Shown piece after piece: positions 1-6,713 of a stretch of DNA of 64,000 nt (the stretch's first letter is position 1; every line of letters starts with the position of its first letter). The stretch spans positions 1-64,000 of the forward strand of contig CBDDRC010000021.1 of assembly GCA_965232985.1 (NCBI GenBank), given 5' to 3'. Made by a program: the position numbers and the translations under genes. Origin of the DNA: JADFDG01 sp965232985. GTDB lineage: Bacteria > Pseudomonadota > Gammaproteobacteria > Pseudomonadales > JADFDG01. The notes under the pieces are model-generated. The model ran no database searches. It was given only the letters and a program-made list of their open reading frames with translations, and was not told the origin of the DNA.

Positions 1-558
1 GCGACGACGAACTCGAACCACCAACTGCCGGTAGCGCCGAACCTGTTGAATCGCAATTTCACTGCGAGCGCGCTGAACCAGAAATGGGTCGGCGACATCA
101 CCTATCTGGCAACGCCGGAAGGCTGGCTGTACCTCGCCGTGTTCATCGACCTGTACTCACGCAAAGTAGTCGGCTCGAGCATGGGCGAACGCATGACAGC
201 GAATCTGGTTTGCGACGCGCTGAAAATGGCATGGTTCCGTTGCAAGAGACCCAGTGGCGTCATCGTGCACACCGATCGCGGCAGTCAGTACTGCTCCAAC
301 GACTTCCAGAGCCTGCTCAGACAGTACGGGATGCGTTCCAGCATGAGCCGCAAGGGCGACTGCTGGGACAATGCCGTAGCAGAGAGCTTCTTCCATTCGC
401 TGAAAGTTGAGGCCATTCACGGCGAGGTTTTTGCCACGCGGGAAGAGATGCGGAAGGCGGTGTTCGAATACGTCGAGATTTACTACAATCGTGAGCGCCT
501 GCACTCGACGATCGGCCACCAGACTCCGGAGCAATTTGAGCAGTGCAAGGCTGCATAA
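1..558 (+). CDS. IS3-family transposase, OrfB integrase core (5' part outside window)
   Basis: This is the catalytic part of an IS3-family transposase, which cuts and joins the IS ends. The frame is open from base 1, so the gene starts before the window; the TTG at 46 is only an internal codon. Numbering from base 1, the DDE residues are D32 (in WVGDITYL), D92 (in HTDRGSQY) and E128 (in NAVAESFFHSLK), with 35 residues between the second D and the E as expected for the family. The C-terminus RLHSTIGHQTPEQFE is also typical. The stop at 556-558 is followed at once by the right terminal repeat. OrfA and the left end are not visible, so I cannot say whether the element is complete. Confidence 0.93.
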   Translation, partial: ATTNSNHQLPVAPNLLNRNFTASALNQKWVGDITYLATPEGWLYLAVFIDLYSRKVVGSSMGERMTANLVCDALKMAWFRCKRPSGVIVHTDRGSQYCSNDFQSLLRQYGMRSSMSRKGDCWDNAVAESFFHSLKVEAIHGEVFATREEMRKAVFEYVEIYYNRERLHSTIGHQTPEQFEQCKAA

Positions 559-563
559 TCGGA

Positions 564-588
564 TGTCCGTTTTATGTGGGGAAGATCA
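564..588 (+). repeat. Right terminal inverted repeat of the IS3 element
   Basis: The 25 bases begin TGTCCG and end GAAGATCA, the TGTCC...TCA form of IS3-family right ends. They lie 6 bp after the transposase stop codon. To the right, the coding frame of an interrupted minus-strand gene begins, which supports 588/589 as the insertion junction. The target duplication cannot be checked because the other IS end is outside the window. Confidence 0.7.
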
Positions 589-847
589 ATCGGACTAACC
601 AGATGCGCACGGATTTCCAAAAGTCTGTCGAGAGGTCTGTCAGGCGGTCGCCGGATGCCTTGTGCTTGAGAGATGCCAGGGACTTGCCACCGTCGCTACC
701 TACAAAATCGAGATCATCGTCCTTTTCAATAAAGACGGCCGTATCTTCCGGCAATTGCAGCAGATGAAGCAGGGCGAAGCGCGGCTGGTAGCTGTATCCC
801 AGACCCTGTTCGCCGGCTGAGTACTTGTCGGTAGTTTTCTCGGCCAT
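572..847 (-). pseudogene. N-terminal stump of a DUF4297/Cap4-type nuclease-like defence protein, cut by IS3
   Basis: About 86 residues of host-gene sequence (from MAEKTTDKYSAGEQGLGYSY) are followed by 5 codons read into the IS end before a stop at 572-574. The start at 847 is chosen because AAGGA lies about 7 bases upstream; ATGs at 853 and 871 are also in frame. Visible traits are the G-x-GYSYQ..ALL opening, an acidic FIEKDDDLDF segment, SLKHKASGDRLTDLSTDFW and then KSVRIW. This layout resembles the start of DUF4297/Cap4-like dsDNA endonuclease domains in phage-defence proteins, where the E..DD and the Q/K-x-K strand form a PD-(D/E)xK-like core. The family name is from recall and not confirmed. 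The rest of the gene should lie beyond the IS, left of the window. Confidence 0.5.
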
Positions 848-1029
848 ATCCATGTCCTTAGGAATATCCATCGTGGATGGATGGTATAGCAGTGATGTGT
901 CGCATCCACTAGTGCTGGATCAGGTTTCAGGGGGCGGGGCGGGAGTGCCAAGAGCGCGCCTGAGTTATCTCGGTTGGGAGTGGCATATCTGCCGCAAAAG
1001 TCTCCGATCCTTGGGGGGGCTGCTTCCGT

Positions 1030-2259
1030 TTATGCGGGCCTCTTGAATGGAAGCACCGTCGCCCCTGTTTTGAGTGCGTCCAAATAATCTGCCCACGCCT
1101 GCATCATCTTTGTACGTTCCGGCAGGTGCTTCGTCCGGTTGTATGCGCGGCCATGCATATCGGCAACCCGATGAGCCAATTGCTGCTCAATGAGTTCGAC
1201 TCGGAAGCCAAGTACCTCGTCCAGAATCGTACGTGCAGTTGCTCGGAATCCATGTCCACTCATGTCGTCCTTTCCGTACCCCATTCGGCGCAATGCGCTG
1301 AGGATCGCACCTTCGGACAGGTACCCACTTTTTCCGCCACTTCTAAAAACGTAAACACTCTTCCCATGCGCCTTCTGGATTTCACGCAGGATGGTAATGG
1401 CCTGCGTTGGGAGCGGGATGATGTGCTCAAGCTGTGTCTGATTGCGTGTCTTCGGCGGGGTATAGCTCCACAGGGCGGCATCTAGATCGATATCGGCCCA
1501 TTTTGCGGCCCGCAACTCGCCGGGACGAATAAACACCAGCGGTGAAAGTTTCAGCGCACACACGGTGGAAAGGTGGCCGCTGTAGTTGTCGATATCCCTC
1601 AGTAATTTTGCCAGGCCACTCGGATCGGTAATGGCAGCCCGATGTTTTACAACAGTGGGCTTAAGGGCGCCTCGCAGATCAGTCGTTGGATCGCGCGTAG
1701 CCTTACCCGTAGCAACGGCGTACCGAAAGACTTGCCCACTCTTGGTTTTGATTCGGTGAGCCGTCTCGTGCTTGCCCTCGCTTTCCTGCTTGCGGCAAGC
1801 AGCCAGGACCATTGGCGGGGTAATTTCATCAATTGGCAATTGCCCGAACTCGGCTATGGCAAAGTTGAGGAGCCACCGATCCTTGTCGCGGGTCGTATCG
1901 GCCTTATCCGTCTGGCGCTCGAGCCATTCCTTGGCCACGGATTCGAAGGAGTTGGTGGCAGAAATTGTGGCTGCGACCTTGTCCTTCCTCCTCTGGGCGC
2001 TTGGGTTGATCCCCAGTGCTAACTGCCTGCGAGCAGCGTCCCGTCTATCTCTGGCGTCCAGAAGGCCAATGGCGGGGAACAGCCCGAAGGAAAGCATCTG
2101 CTCCTTGCCGGCAAACCGGTAACGAAACCGCCAACGCTTGGACCCGGAGGGCATTACTTCCAGATACAGGCCGGAGCCGGCCCTTAGCGTATAGGCGCGG
2201 GCCTCAGGTTTGGCCGTTTCGGCCTGCCGGGAGTGGGTGAGTGGCTTGCGGTCGGCCAT
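1030..2259 (-). CDS. P4-type tyrosine integrase of a tRNA-Phe genomic island
   Basis: This 409-aa site-specific recombinase moves a genomic island in and out of a tRNA gene. It has the N-terminal DUF4102 arm-binding domain (about 1-95), a SAM-like core-binding domain (about 105-200) and a C-terminal catalytic domain. The catalytic residues are R245 (RPGELR), H336 and R339 (GHGFRA), H363 and Y373. All are present, so the protein looks intact. It starts about 150 bp from the 3' end of tRNA-Phe and reads away from it, the usual arrangement for P4-type islands. The island therefore extends left from about 2410 and includes the IS3 and the broken nuclease gene. The far attachment site is outside the window. 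Confidence 0.93.
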   Translation of the reverse strand: MADRKPLTHSRQAETAKPEARAYTLRAGSGLYLEVMPSGSKRWRFRYRFAGKEQMLSFGLFPAIGLLDARDRRDAARRQLALGINPSAQRRKDKVAATISATNSFESVAKEWLERQTDKADTTRDKDRWLLNFAIAEFGQLPIDEITPPMVLAACRKQESEGKHETAHRIKTKSGQVFRYAVATGKATRDPTTDLRGALKPTVVKHRAAITDPSGLAKLLRDIDNYSGHLSTVCALKLSPLVFIRPGELRAAKWADIDLDAALWSYTPPKTRNQTQLEHIIPLPTQAITILREIQKAHGKSVYVFRSGGKSGYLSEGAILSALRRMGYGKDDMSGHGFRATARTILDEVLGFRVELIEQQLAHRVADMHGRAYNRTKHLPERTKMMQAWADYLDALKTGATVLPFKRPA

Positions 2260-2340
2260 GTCAGGTAGCCCAAAAAGTTACCCGCAAAGTTACCCGCATT
2301 GTGTTGAGATTGGAAGAAACTCAGTGAAGCACCAAAAAGC

Positions 2341-2368
2341 AAAAAGCCCCGCATTTGCAGGGCTTTTT
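2341..2368 (-). terminator. Hairpin with A and T runs, downstream of tRNA-Phe
   Basis: AAAAAGCCCC, GCATTTGC and an AGGGCTTTTT tail form a GC stem with a T run readable on either strand. On the minus strand it lies about 40 bp after the 3' end of tRNA-Phe, so it probably ends tRNA transcription. It lies inside the island side of the proposed attachment site, so it may have arrived with the island. Confidence 0.6.
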
Positions 2369-2409
2369 GTGTCTCTTGGTGCTTGGTGCAACCACCTGAG
2401 ACAAGTAGG

Positions 2410-2450
2410 TGGTGCCCGGAGGCGGAATCGAACCACCGACACGAGGATTT
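2410..2450. other. Likely island attachment site (3' half of tRNA-Phe)
   Basis: Inferred, not seen directly. P4-type integrases recombine within the 3' part of tRNA genes, and the integrase gene here lies just beyond this end. A copy of this stretch should exist at the far left end of the island, outside the window. The exact core cannot be set without that copy. Confidence 0.45.
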
Positions 2451-2485
2451 TCAATCCTCTGCTCTACCGACTGAGCTATCCGGGC
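2410..2485 (-). tRNA. tRNA-Phe (GAA)
   Basis: The 76-nt cloverleaf reads GCCCGGATAGCTCAG at the 5' end, has the anticodon stem-loop GAGGA-TTGAAAA-TCCTC, the TTCGATTCC T-loop and an encoded CCA. The acceptor stem GCCCGGA/TCCGGGC pairs fully. The anticodon is GAA. The 3' end faces the integrase gene and the gene is intact, so integration restored the tRNA. Confidence 0.97.
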
Positions 2486-2588
2486 CTGTACTGGGTGCTT
2501 GGTGTTGCAGTCGTGCCGGGGTTAGGCGGGCGCGAGGGGCGGTATTAAAGCGGCCGGGCCGGAGCGGGTCAAGGTTTTCCCGGCGGGA

Positions 2589-2750
2589 TCACTCGTTGAG
2601 CCAGACCATGAAGCGGCGGCTCACCAGCCAGCCGACGATCATGCCGATCAATGACAGGAAAATGGCCAGACCCATGTCGAACGGCTCGCCGATCGCCCAG
2701 CCGATGTAGCCGAACACCGTGGTAAAGATGACATTCATCACCCAGGCCAT
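2589..2750 (-). CDS. Small hydrophobic membrane protein (53 aa), unknown function
   Basis: The frame begins MAWVMNVIFTTVFGYIGWAI and ends SRRFMVWLNE. Two hydrophobic stretches (about residues 4-20 and 26-43) are joined by a short polar turn (GEPFD), which suggests a two-helix inner-membrane hairpin. A strong AGGAGG ribosome-binding site lies 8 bp before the ATG, and the gene starts 12 bp after the yggX stop on the same strand, so it is probably the last gene of the asmA-mutY-yggX operon. I do not recognise a family. Confidence 0.65.
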   Translation of the reverse strand: MAWVMNVIFTTVFGYIGWAIGEPFDMGLAIFLSLIGMIVGWLVSRRFMVWLNE

Positions 2751-2762
2751 GCGGTGTCCTCC

Positions 2763-3038
2763 TCAGCTTTCCTTCGGTGGCACATAGCCTTCGGCGCGAT
2801 CGACAGCCTCGCCGGCCAGAAACTTGTCCCGCTGCCCGGCGAGGTAGGCGGCCGTTGCCGGGTCGGTCAGGGCCAGGCGTTTCTCGTTGATCAGCAGGGT
2901 CTGGTGTTTAAGCCAGTCCTGCCATGCCTGTTTCGAGACGGTCTCGAAAATCCGCTGGCCGGCTGCGCCGGGAAAGGGGGGCCGCTCAAGGCCTTCGAGT
3001 TCCTTTTGGTAGCGGCGACAGAAAACGGTGCGGGACAT
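2763..3038 (-). CDS. yggX: Fe(2+)-trafficking protein YggX
   Basis: This 91-aa cytoplasmic protein is known to protect Fe-S enzymes against oxidative damage and to affect iron handling. The start MSRTVFCRRYQKELEGL carries the conserved Cys7, and QAWQDWLKHQTLLINEKRL is the family core. An in-frame upstream start at 3053 exists, but homologues begin at MSRT. It follows mutY, the usual gammaproteobacterial pair, which makes sense because MutY is an Fe-S enzyme. Length matches the family. Confidence 0.96.
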   Translation of the reverse strand: MSRTVFCRRYQKELEGLERPPFPGAAGQRIFETVSKQAWQDWLKHQTLLINEKRLALTDPATAAYLAGQRDKFLAGEAVDRAEGYVPPKES

Positions 3039-3068
3039 GGCGGTTCCGTCCAAGTGTGTCGGGTGACG

Positions 3069-4193
3069 CTACAGCGACTGCAGCAGTTTCACCACCGGCG
3101 CGGCAAGGCCGAGGGTACCGGGTGTGGCGGGTTTGACCCAGGTGGCCGCGCTCTGTTCCTGACTGGCAGGTTCGCGAATACCGCGGGTCTGTACGTCGAT
3201 TACCAGTGGCGTGATGTCGAGATGAAAGTGACTGAAAGTATGGCGGAAGGCAGGCAGCGGTGCCCGGGCCTGTTCATGCAGGCCATGGCCTGCGAGGATG
3301 TTGCTGACGGCGCTCTCGTCATCGCATTGCGGCAGACTCCACAGGCCGCCCCACAGCCCGCTCGCCGGGCGCTGTTCGAGCAGCACGCGGCCCTGCGCAT
3401 CGCGCAGCAGCAACATCGTCGTCGTGCGCACCGGAATTTTTTTCGTCGGTTTGCGGCCGGGATATGCCAGCGGATTGCCTTGGGCGCGGGCGACGCAATC
3501 CATCGCCAGCGGGCAGGTATCGCAGTGCGGTTGCGTGCGGGTGCAGATTGTTGCACCGAGATCCATCATCGCCTGCGTGTAGGCGGCGTTGCGCGCAGTC
3601 GGGGTGTAAATGGCGGCATAGGCCCACAGCGTTTTCAGTACCCCGGCGTCGTTCTTGTTGCCGCCAATGGCGTGAAAGCGCGCGAGCACGCGTTTGACAT
3701 TGCCGTCGAGAATCGGTGCGCGCATATCGCGTGACAGCGCAAGAATGGCGCCGGCTGTCGAACGCCCGATGCCGGGCAGCGCCGCAAGTGCGTCAACGGT
3801 CGGCGGAAATTCGCCGTTGTGTTCGGTCGCAATGAGTTGTGCGGCGCGATGCAGGTTGCGGGCCCGGGCGTAATAACCGAGCCCGGTCCATAAGTGCAGC
3901 ACGTCATCGATTGGCGCAGCGGCGAGCGCCGGCAGGCTGGGGAAACGCGCCATGAAGCGTTCGAAATAACCAAGCACGGTGCCGACTTGGGTCTGCTGGA
4001 GCATGATTTCGGAAACCCACACGCGATACGGCGTCGGGTTGCGCTGCCAGGGAAGATCCTTGCGGCCGTGATGGTCGAACCAGGCAAGAACGCGGGCGGA
4101 AAAGTGTGCTGCATTGCCGGCGCCGACACAGTTGCCACCGGGGATATTCCCGGTGGCAACCTCGGTGCTGGCCGCCTTGCGTGTTCGCGGCAT
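3069..4193 (-). CDS. mutY: Adenine DNA glycosylase MutY
   Basis: This base-excision repair enzyme removes adenine mispaired with 8-oxoguanine. It has a helix-hairpin-helix glycosylase domain with catalytic E62 (VSEIMLQQTQV), the hairpin LPGIGRSTAG (139-148) and D163 (LDGNVKRVL). The 4Fe-4S ligands are C217, C224, C227 and C233 with the usual C-x6-C-x2-C-x5-C spacing. A NUDIX-like C-terminal domain follows and recognises 8-oxoG. At 374 aa it has about 25 extra N-terminal residues, so a later start is possible. The ATG overlaps the asmA stop (ATGA), so the two are translationally coupled. Confidence 0.97.
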   Translation of the reverse strand: MPRTRKAASTEVATGNIPGGNCVGAGNAAHFSARVLAWFDHHGRKDLPWQRNPTPYRVWVSEIMLQQTQVGTVLGYFERFMARFPSLPALAAAPIDDVLHLWTGLGYYARARNLHRAAQLIATEHNGEFPPTVDALAALPGIGRSTAGAILALSRDMRAPILDGNVKRVLARFHAIGGNKNDAGVLKTLWAYAAIYTPTARNAAYTQAMMDLGATICTRTQPHCDTCPLAMDCVARAQGNPLAYPGRKPTKKIPVRTTTMLLLRDAQGRVLLEQRPASGLWGGLWSLPQCDDESAVSNILAGHGLHEQARAPLPAFRHTFSHFHLDITPLVIDVQTRGIREPASQEQSAATWVKPATPGTLGLAAPVVKLLQSL

Positions 4194-6547
4194 CAGAAGA
4201 ACTTTTTCATCGCCTTGTTCAATTCATTGTTGAGTTGCTGTTTGGCTTTATCCTCGGCTTTCTGCTTCTCTTCGTCGATTTTTTGCTGCGCCTGCTGTTC
4301 GGCTTGCGCTTTCAATTGTTTTGTGTCGACGGAATCGACACCGAGTTGCTTTGCCAATTCGCCCTTGAGGCGATCTTTGGCGGCGCTTCCGGCAGCTTTC
4401 TTCAGCATCTCGCCGATGGCCTTGCTGTCCGGGCGACACCAGCTGGCCGGCGCCCCGGCGGTGTTGCCCCTGCAGTGCAGCGGAAACTCGGCATTGGCAA
4501 AATACTTGCTGTCCTTCAGCTTGTCCGTGCGCATTGCGAGGGTGTAATCGAAATCCATGGTCATGATGTTGAACTGGCCGCTGCCCTTGATGTTGCCGTC
4601 CTTGATTGCGGCGTTGAACGCCGGTGTCTGGGCAATACCATCCTTGAGTTTTGCCGACGCCGCGAGCGTGTTGAAGGCGGTGTCCTGCTGCAATTCCTTC
4701 GGCAGTTTCTGCTGGTAGTCAGGCACCAGCATGGAGAAGGCACCGAGTTGTTGGGTGAGTGTCTCGGTCAACATGTTGTTGAGATTCATGCCCTTGAGCA
4801 GCGAGTCGGCAAAACTGAAATCGAGACCACCGACAGCTTTCTTCAGCAGGGTGTCGATGTCGTTGCCGGTAGTATCGAGATCAAGATTGAGCGAAGCTTT
4901 GCCGGCGAAAAGATCGCGGCCGGCGTAGCGCTTGACTACGCCACCGATCTCGACCCGGTCGAGTTTCAGGTGGGTGACGATGCGTGGCTCGGTACCGCGG
5001 GCATCAATCTGGACGTTGCCTTTGACGGTGCCGTCGAGCACGGTGGCGGCCAGTGGATCGATATGGATATTGCCATCTTTCGCACGCACGGCGACCGCGA
5101 GATTGGTCATCGGCCATTCCATCAAAGTGATCTTGCCGGCGCTGAGTTTGCCGTCAACGTTGAGCGTGCGCAGCATTGCCACCGGCAGCAACGGCTCCGG
5201 CTTGCCGCCGCCGGTCGGCGCTGATGTCGGCGCCGGCGCTGATGTCGGTGCGGCGGCACCCTCGGCATTGCCGGCAACGGGCTTTGCCGGTGGCGGCAGG
5301 TACCGGTCGGCATTGATGGCGTCGACGGCGAGATCGAATACCAGTGCCTGGGTGGCGAGGTCGGTGATGCCGGCGCTGCCCTTGATGTGGGTGTCGTCGA
5401 GCGTGATTTCGAGGTTGTTGAGCATCGCGTGCGTGAGTGCGCCTGCGAGCGCAGTCTTCACGCTGACCTTGGTCATTGCGGCGGGATCGGTCGTGTTCGG
5501 TGCCGTGATACTGAACTCGCGCAGCAGACTTTTGGCATTGAACGGTGCGACAGCGAGTGTGCCGGCAAACGACAGCTCCCGGGTCAGATCCTTCACGTCG
5601 AGGGCGAGCGTGCCGTTGAGATTTGCTGCCGAGAACTGCAGTGGCCCGATCGTTGCCGTGTCGGCGGCAAGATTCAGTGCCAACGGGCCGTTCACTGTTG
5701 CACGCAATGGCTGCGCGGCGAGAGCAAGGCCGCTGGCATCGAGCGAGAAATTGGGGGCGATGATTTTCTGCGTCTTCAGGTCGGCGTCGATATCGGTCGC
5801 GAGGATGAGGTGGAATGGTTTGGCGAGAATGCCGGCAATGTCGGCCTTGAGGTCAAGGCCGCGCACGATGTAGACCTGCGCGGCCGGATCAAGGCGCACG
5901 AAGGCGCGGGTGTCGACATCGACCCTGAGTCCATTGCCGCCTTCGGCCGTGGCGACGAGGTGAAACGGGAATTCCGTGCCCAGGCCGATATTTTCGGCAA
6001 TCAGCTCTTTCACCGTCGCCCGGTAGCGCGCCTTGCCTTTGCGGTCGTCGTAGTCGATCACCGTGTTGGTGACGACGACTTTCGGCACGCTGATGATCAG
6101 GTCGCTGCTGCCGGTTTCACTTGGCTTGGGTTCGGGCGTCGTTTCGGTGCCGCTGCTGAGGGCTTCCCAGTTGCCCTTGCCGTCTTCATTGACGACAAGG
6201 TTGGCGACCAGGCCATCGACATAGAGCGTGCGTACAGTTATCTGCTTGCTGAACAGTGGCAGCAGCTCGACGCTGACCACCGTTTTGGTGACGGTGGCGA
6301 GCGGCGCCTGGTCTTCGGCGGTGGCCAGTGACAGGCCCTCGACGGAAAAACCGATGGCCGGATAGAAATTCCAGCCAATGTTGCCCTTGATCTCAAGGAT
6401 CAGGCCGGTCTTGTCCTTGACCACCCGGGTGATGTCATCCCGGTAGTCGTTCGGGTCGATCCAGAAGAACAGGAACAACACCAGAGCGAGAAACAGCCCG
6501 GTAATGCCGATGAGCGTCCACTTGAGGTATTTCCAGGTGCTGGCCAT
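4193..6547 (-). CDS. asmA: AsmA family protein
   Basis: This 784-aa inner-membrane-anchored periplasmic protein belongs to a family linked to outer-membrane biogenesis and intermembrane lipid transport. One N-terminal transmembrane helix (about 7-29) is followed by the AsmA motif WIDPNDYRDDI and a long repetitive beta-rich region. A low-complexity linker rich in Pro, Ala and Thr lies near residues 425-455. The C-terminus is highly charged and helical (KAEDKAKQQLNNELNKAMKK). It is the first gene of the operon with mutY, yggX and the small membrane protein. Confidence 0.92.
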   Translation of the reverse strand: MASTWKYLKWTLIGITGLFLALVLFLFFWIDPNDYRDDITRVVKDKTGLILEIKGNIGWNFYPAIGFSVEGLSLATAEDQAPLATVTKTVVSVELLPLFSKQITVRTLYVDGLVANLVVNEDGKGNWEALSSGTETTPEPKPSETGSSDLIISVPKVVVTNTVIDYDDRKGKARYRATVKELIAENIGLGTEFPFHLVATAEGGNGLRVDVDTRAFVRLDPAAQVYIVRGLDLKADIAGILAKPFHLILATDIDADLKTQKIIAPNFSLDASGLALAAQPLRATVNGPLALNLAADTATIGPLQFSAANLNGTLALDVKDLTRELSFAGTLAVAPFNAKSLLREFSITAPNTTDPAAMTKVSVKTALAGALTHAMLNNLEITLDDTHIKGSAGITDLATQALVFDLAVDAINADRYLPPPAKPVAGNAEGAAAPTSAPAPTSAPTGGGKPEPLLPVAMLRTLNVDGKLSAGKITLMEWPMTNLAVAVRAKDGNIHIDPLAATVLDGTVKGNVQIDARGTEPRIVTHLKLDRVEIGGVVKRYAGRDLFAGKASLNLDLDTTGNDIDTLLKKAVGGLDFSFADSLLKGMNLNNMLTETLTQQLGAFSMLVPDYQQKLPKELQQDTAFNTLAASAKLKDGIAQTPAFNAAIKDGNIKGSGQFNIMTMDFDYTLAMRTDKLKDSKYFANAEFPLHCRGNTAGAPASWCRPDSKAIGEMLKKAAGSAAKDRLKGELAKQLGVDSVDTKQLKAQAEQQAQQKIDEEKQKAEDKAKQQLNNELNKAMKKFF

Positions 6548-6650
6548 CTTGTTGTTCCCCCCGAGGGTCTTCCGTTATTGCGATCCGGGATGTGGATCGG
6601 TATGCAGCATGCAGATGGCGGCGAGTGTGCCACAAGGCGTGGCGTCTCCG

Positions 6651-6668
6651 AAGAATGCCGCTATTCTT
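6651..6668. repeat. 18-bp interrupted palindrome upstream of the histidine kinase gene
   Basis: AAGAAT and ATTCTT arms flank GCCGCT, between the divergent asmA and histidine kinase genes and 46 bp before the kinase start. It could be an operator, but the arms are short and one occurrence is weak evidence. Confidence 0.25.
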
Positions 6669-6713
6669 GACGCGCCCGCGCCTCCCGGTGCCGGCAGATC
6701 GGGGATCCTGTCC

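Noticed and set aside
848..1029. Possible short gene between the nuclease stump and the integrase
   Set aside because: No frame with a start signal or recognisable protein; the stretch probably holds the stump's promoter and the region after the integrase stop.
2378..2504. GGTGCTTGGTG repeated on both sides of tRNA-Phe (2378-2388 and 2494-2504)
   Set aside because: It looks like an island attachment repeat, but P4-type sites lie inside the tRNA 3' end and these copies are simple GT-rich sequence flanking it.
2754..3734. 326-aa plus-strand open frame opposite yggX and mutY
   Set aside because: Antisense to two well-supported genes and without recognisable domains.
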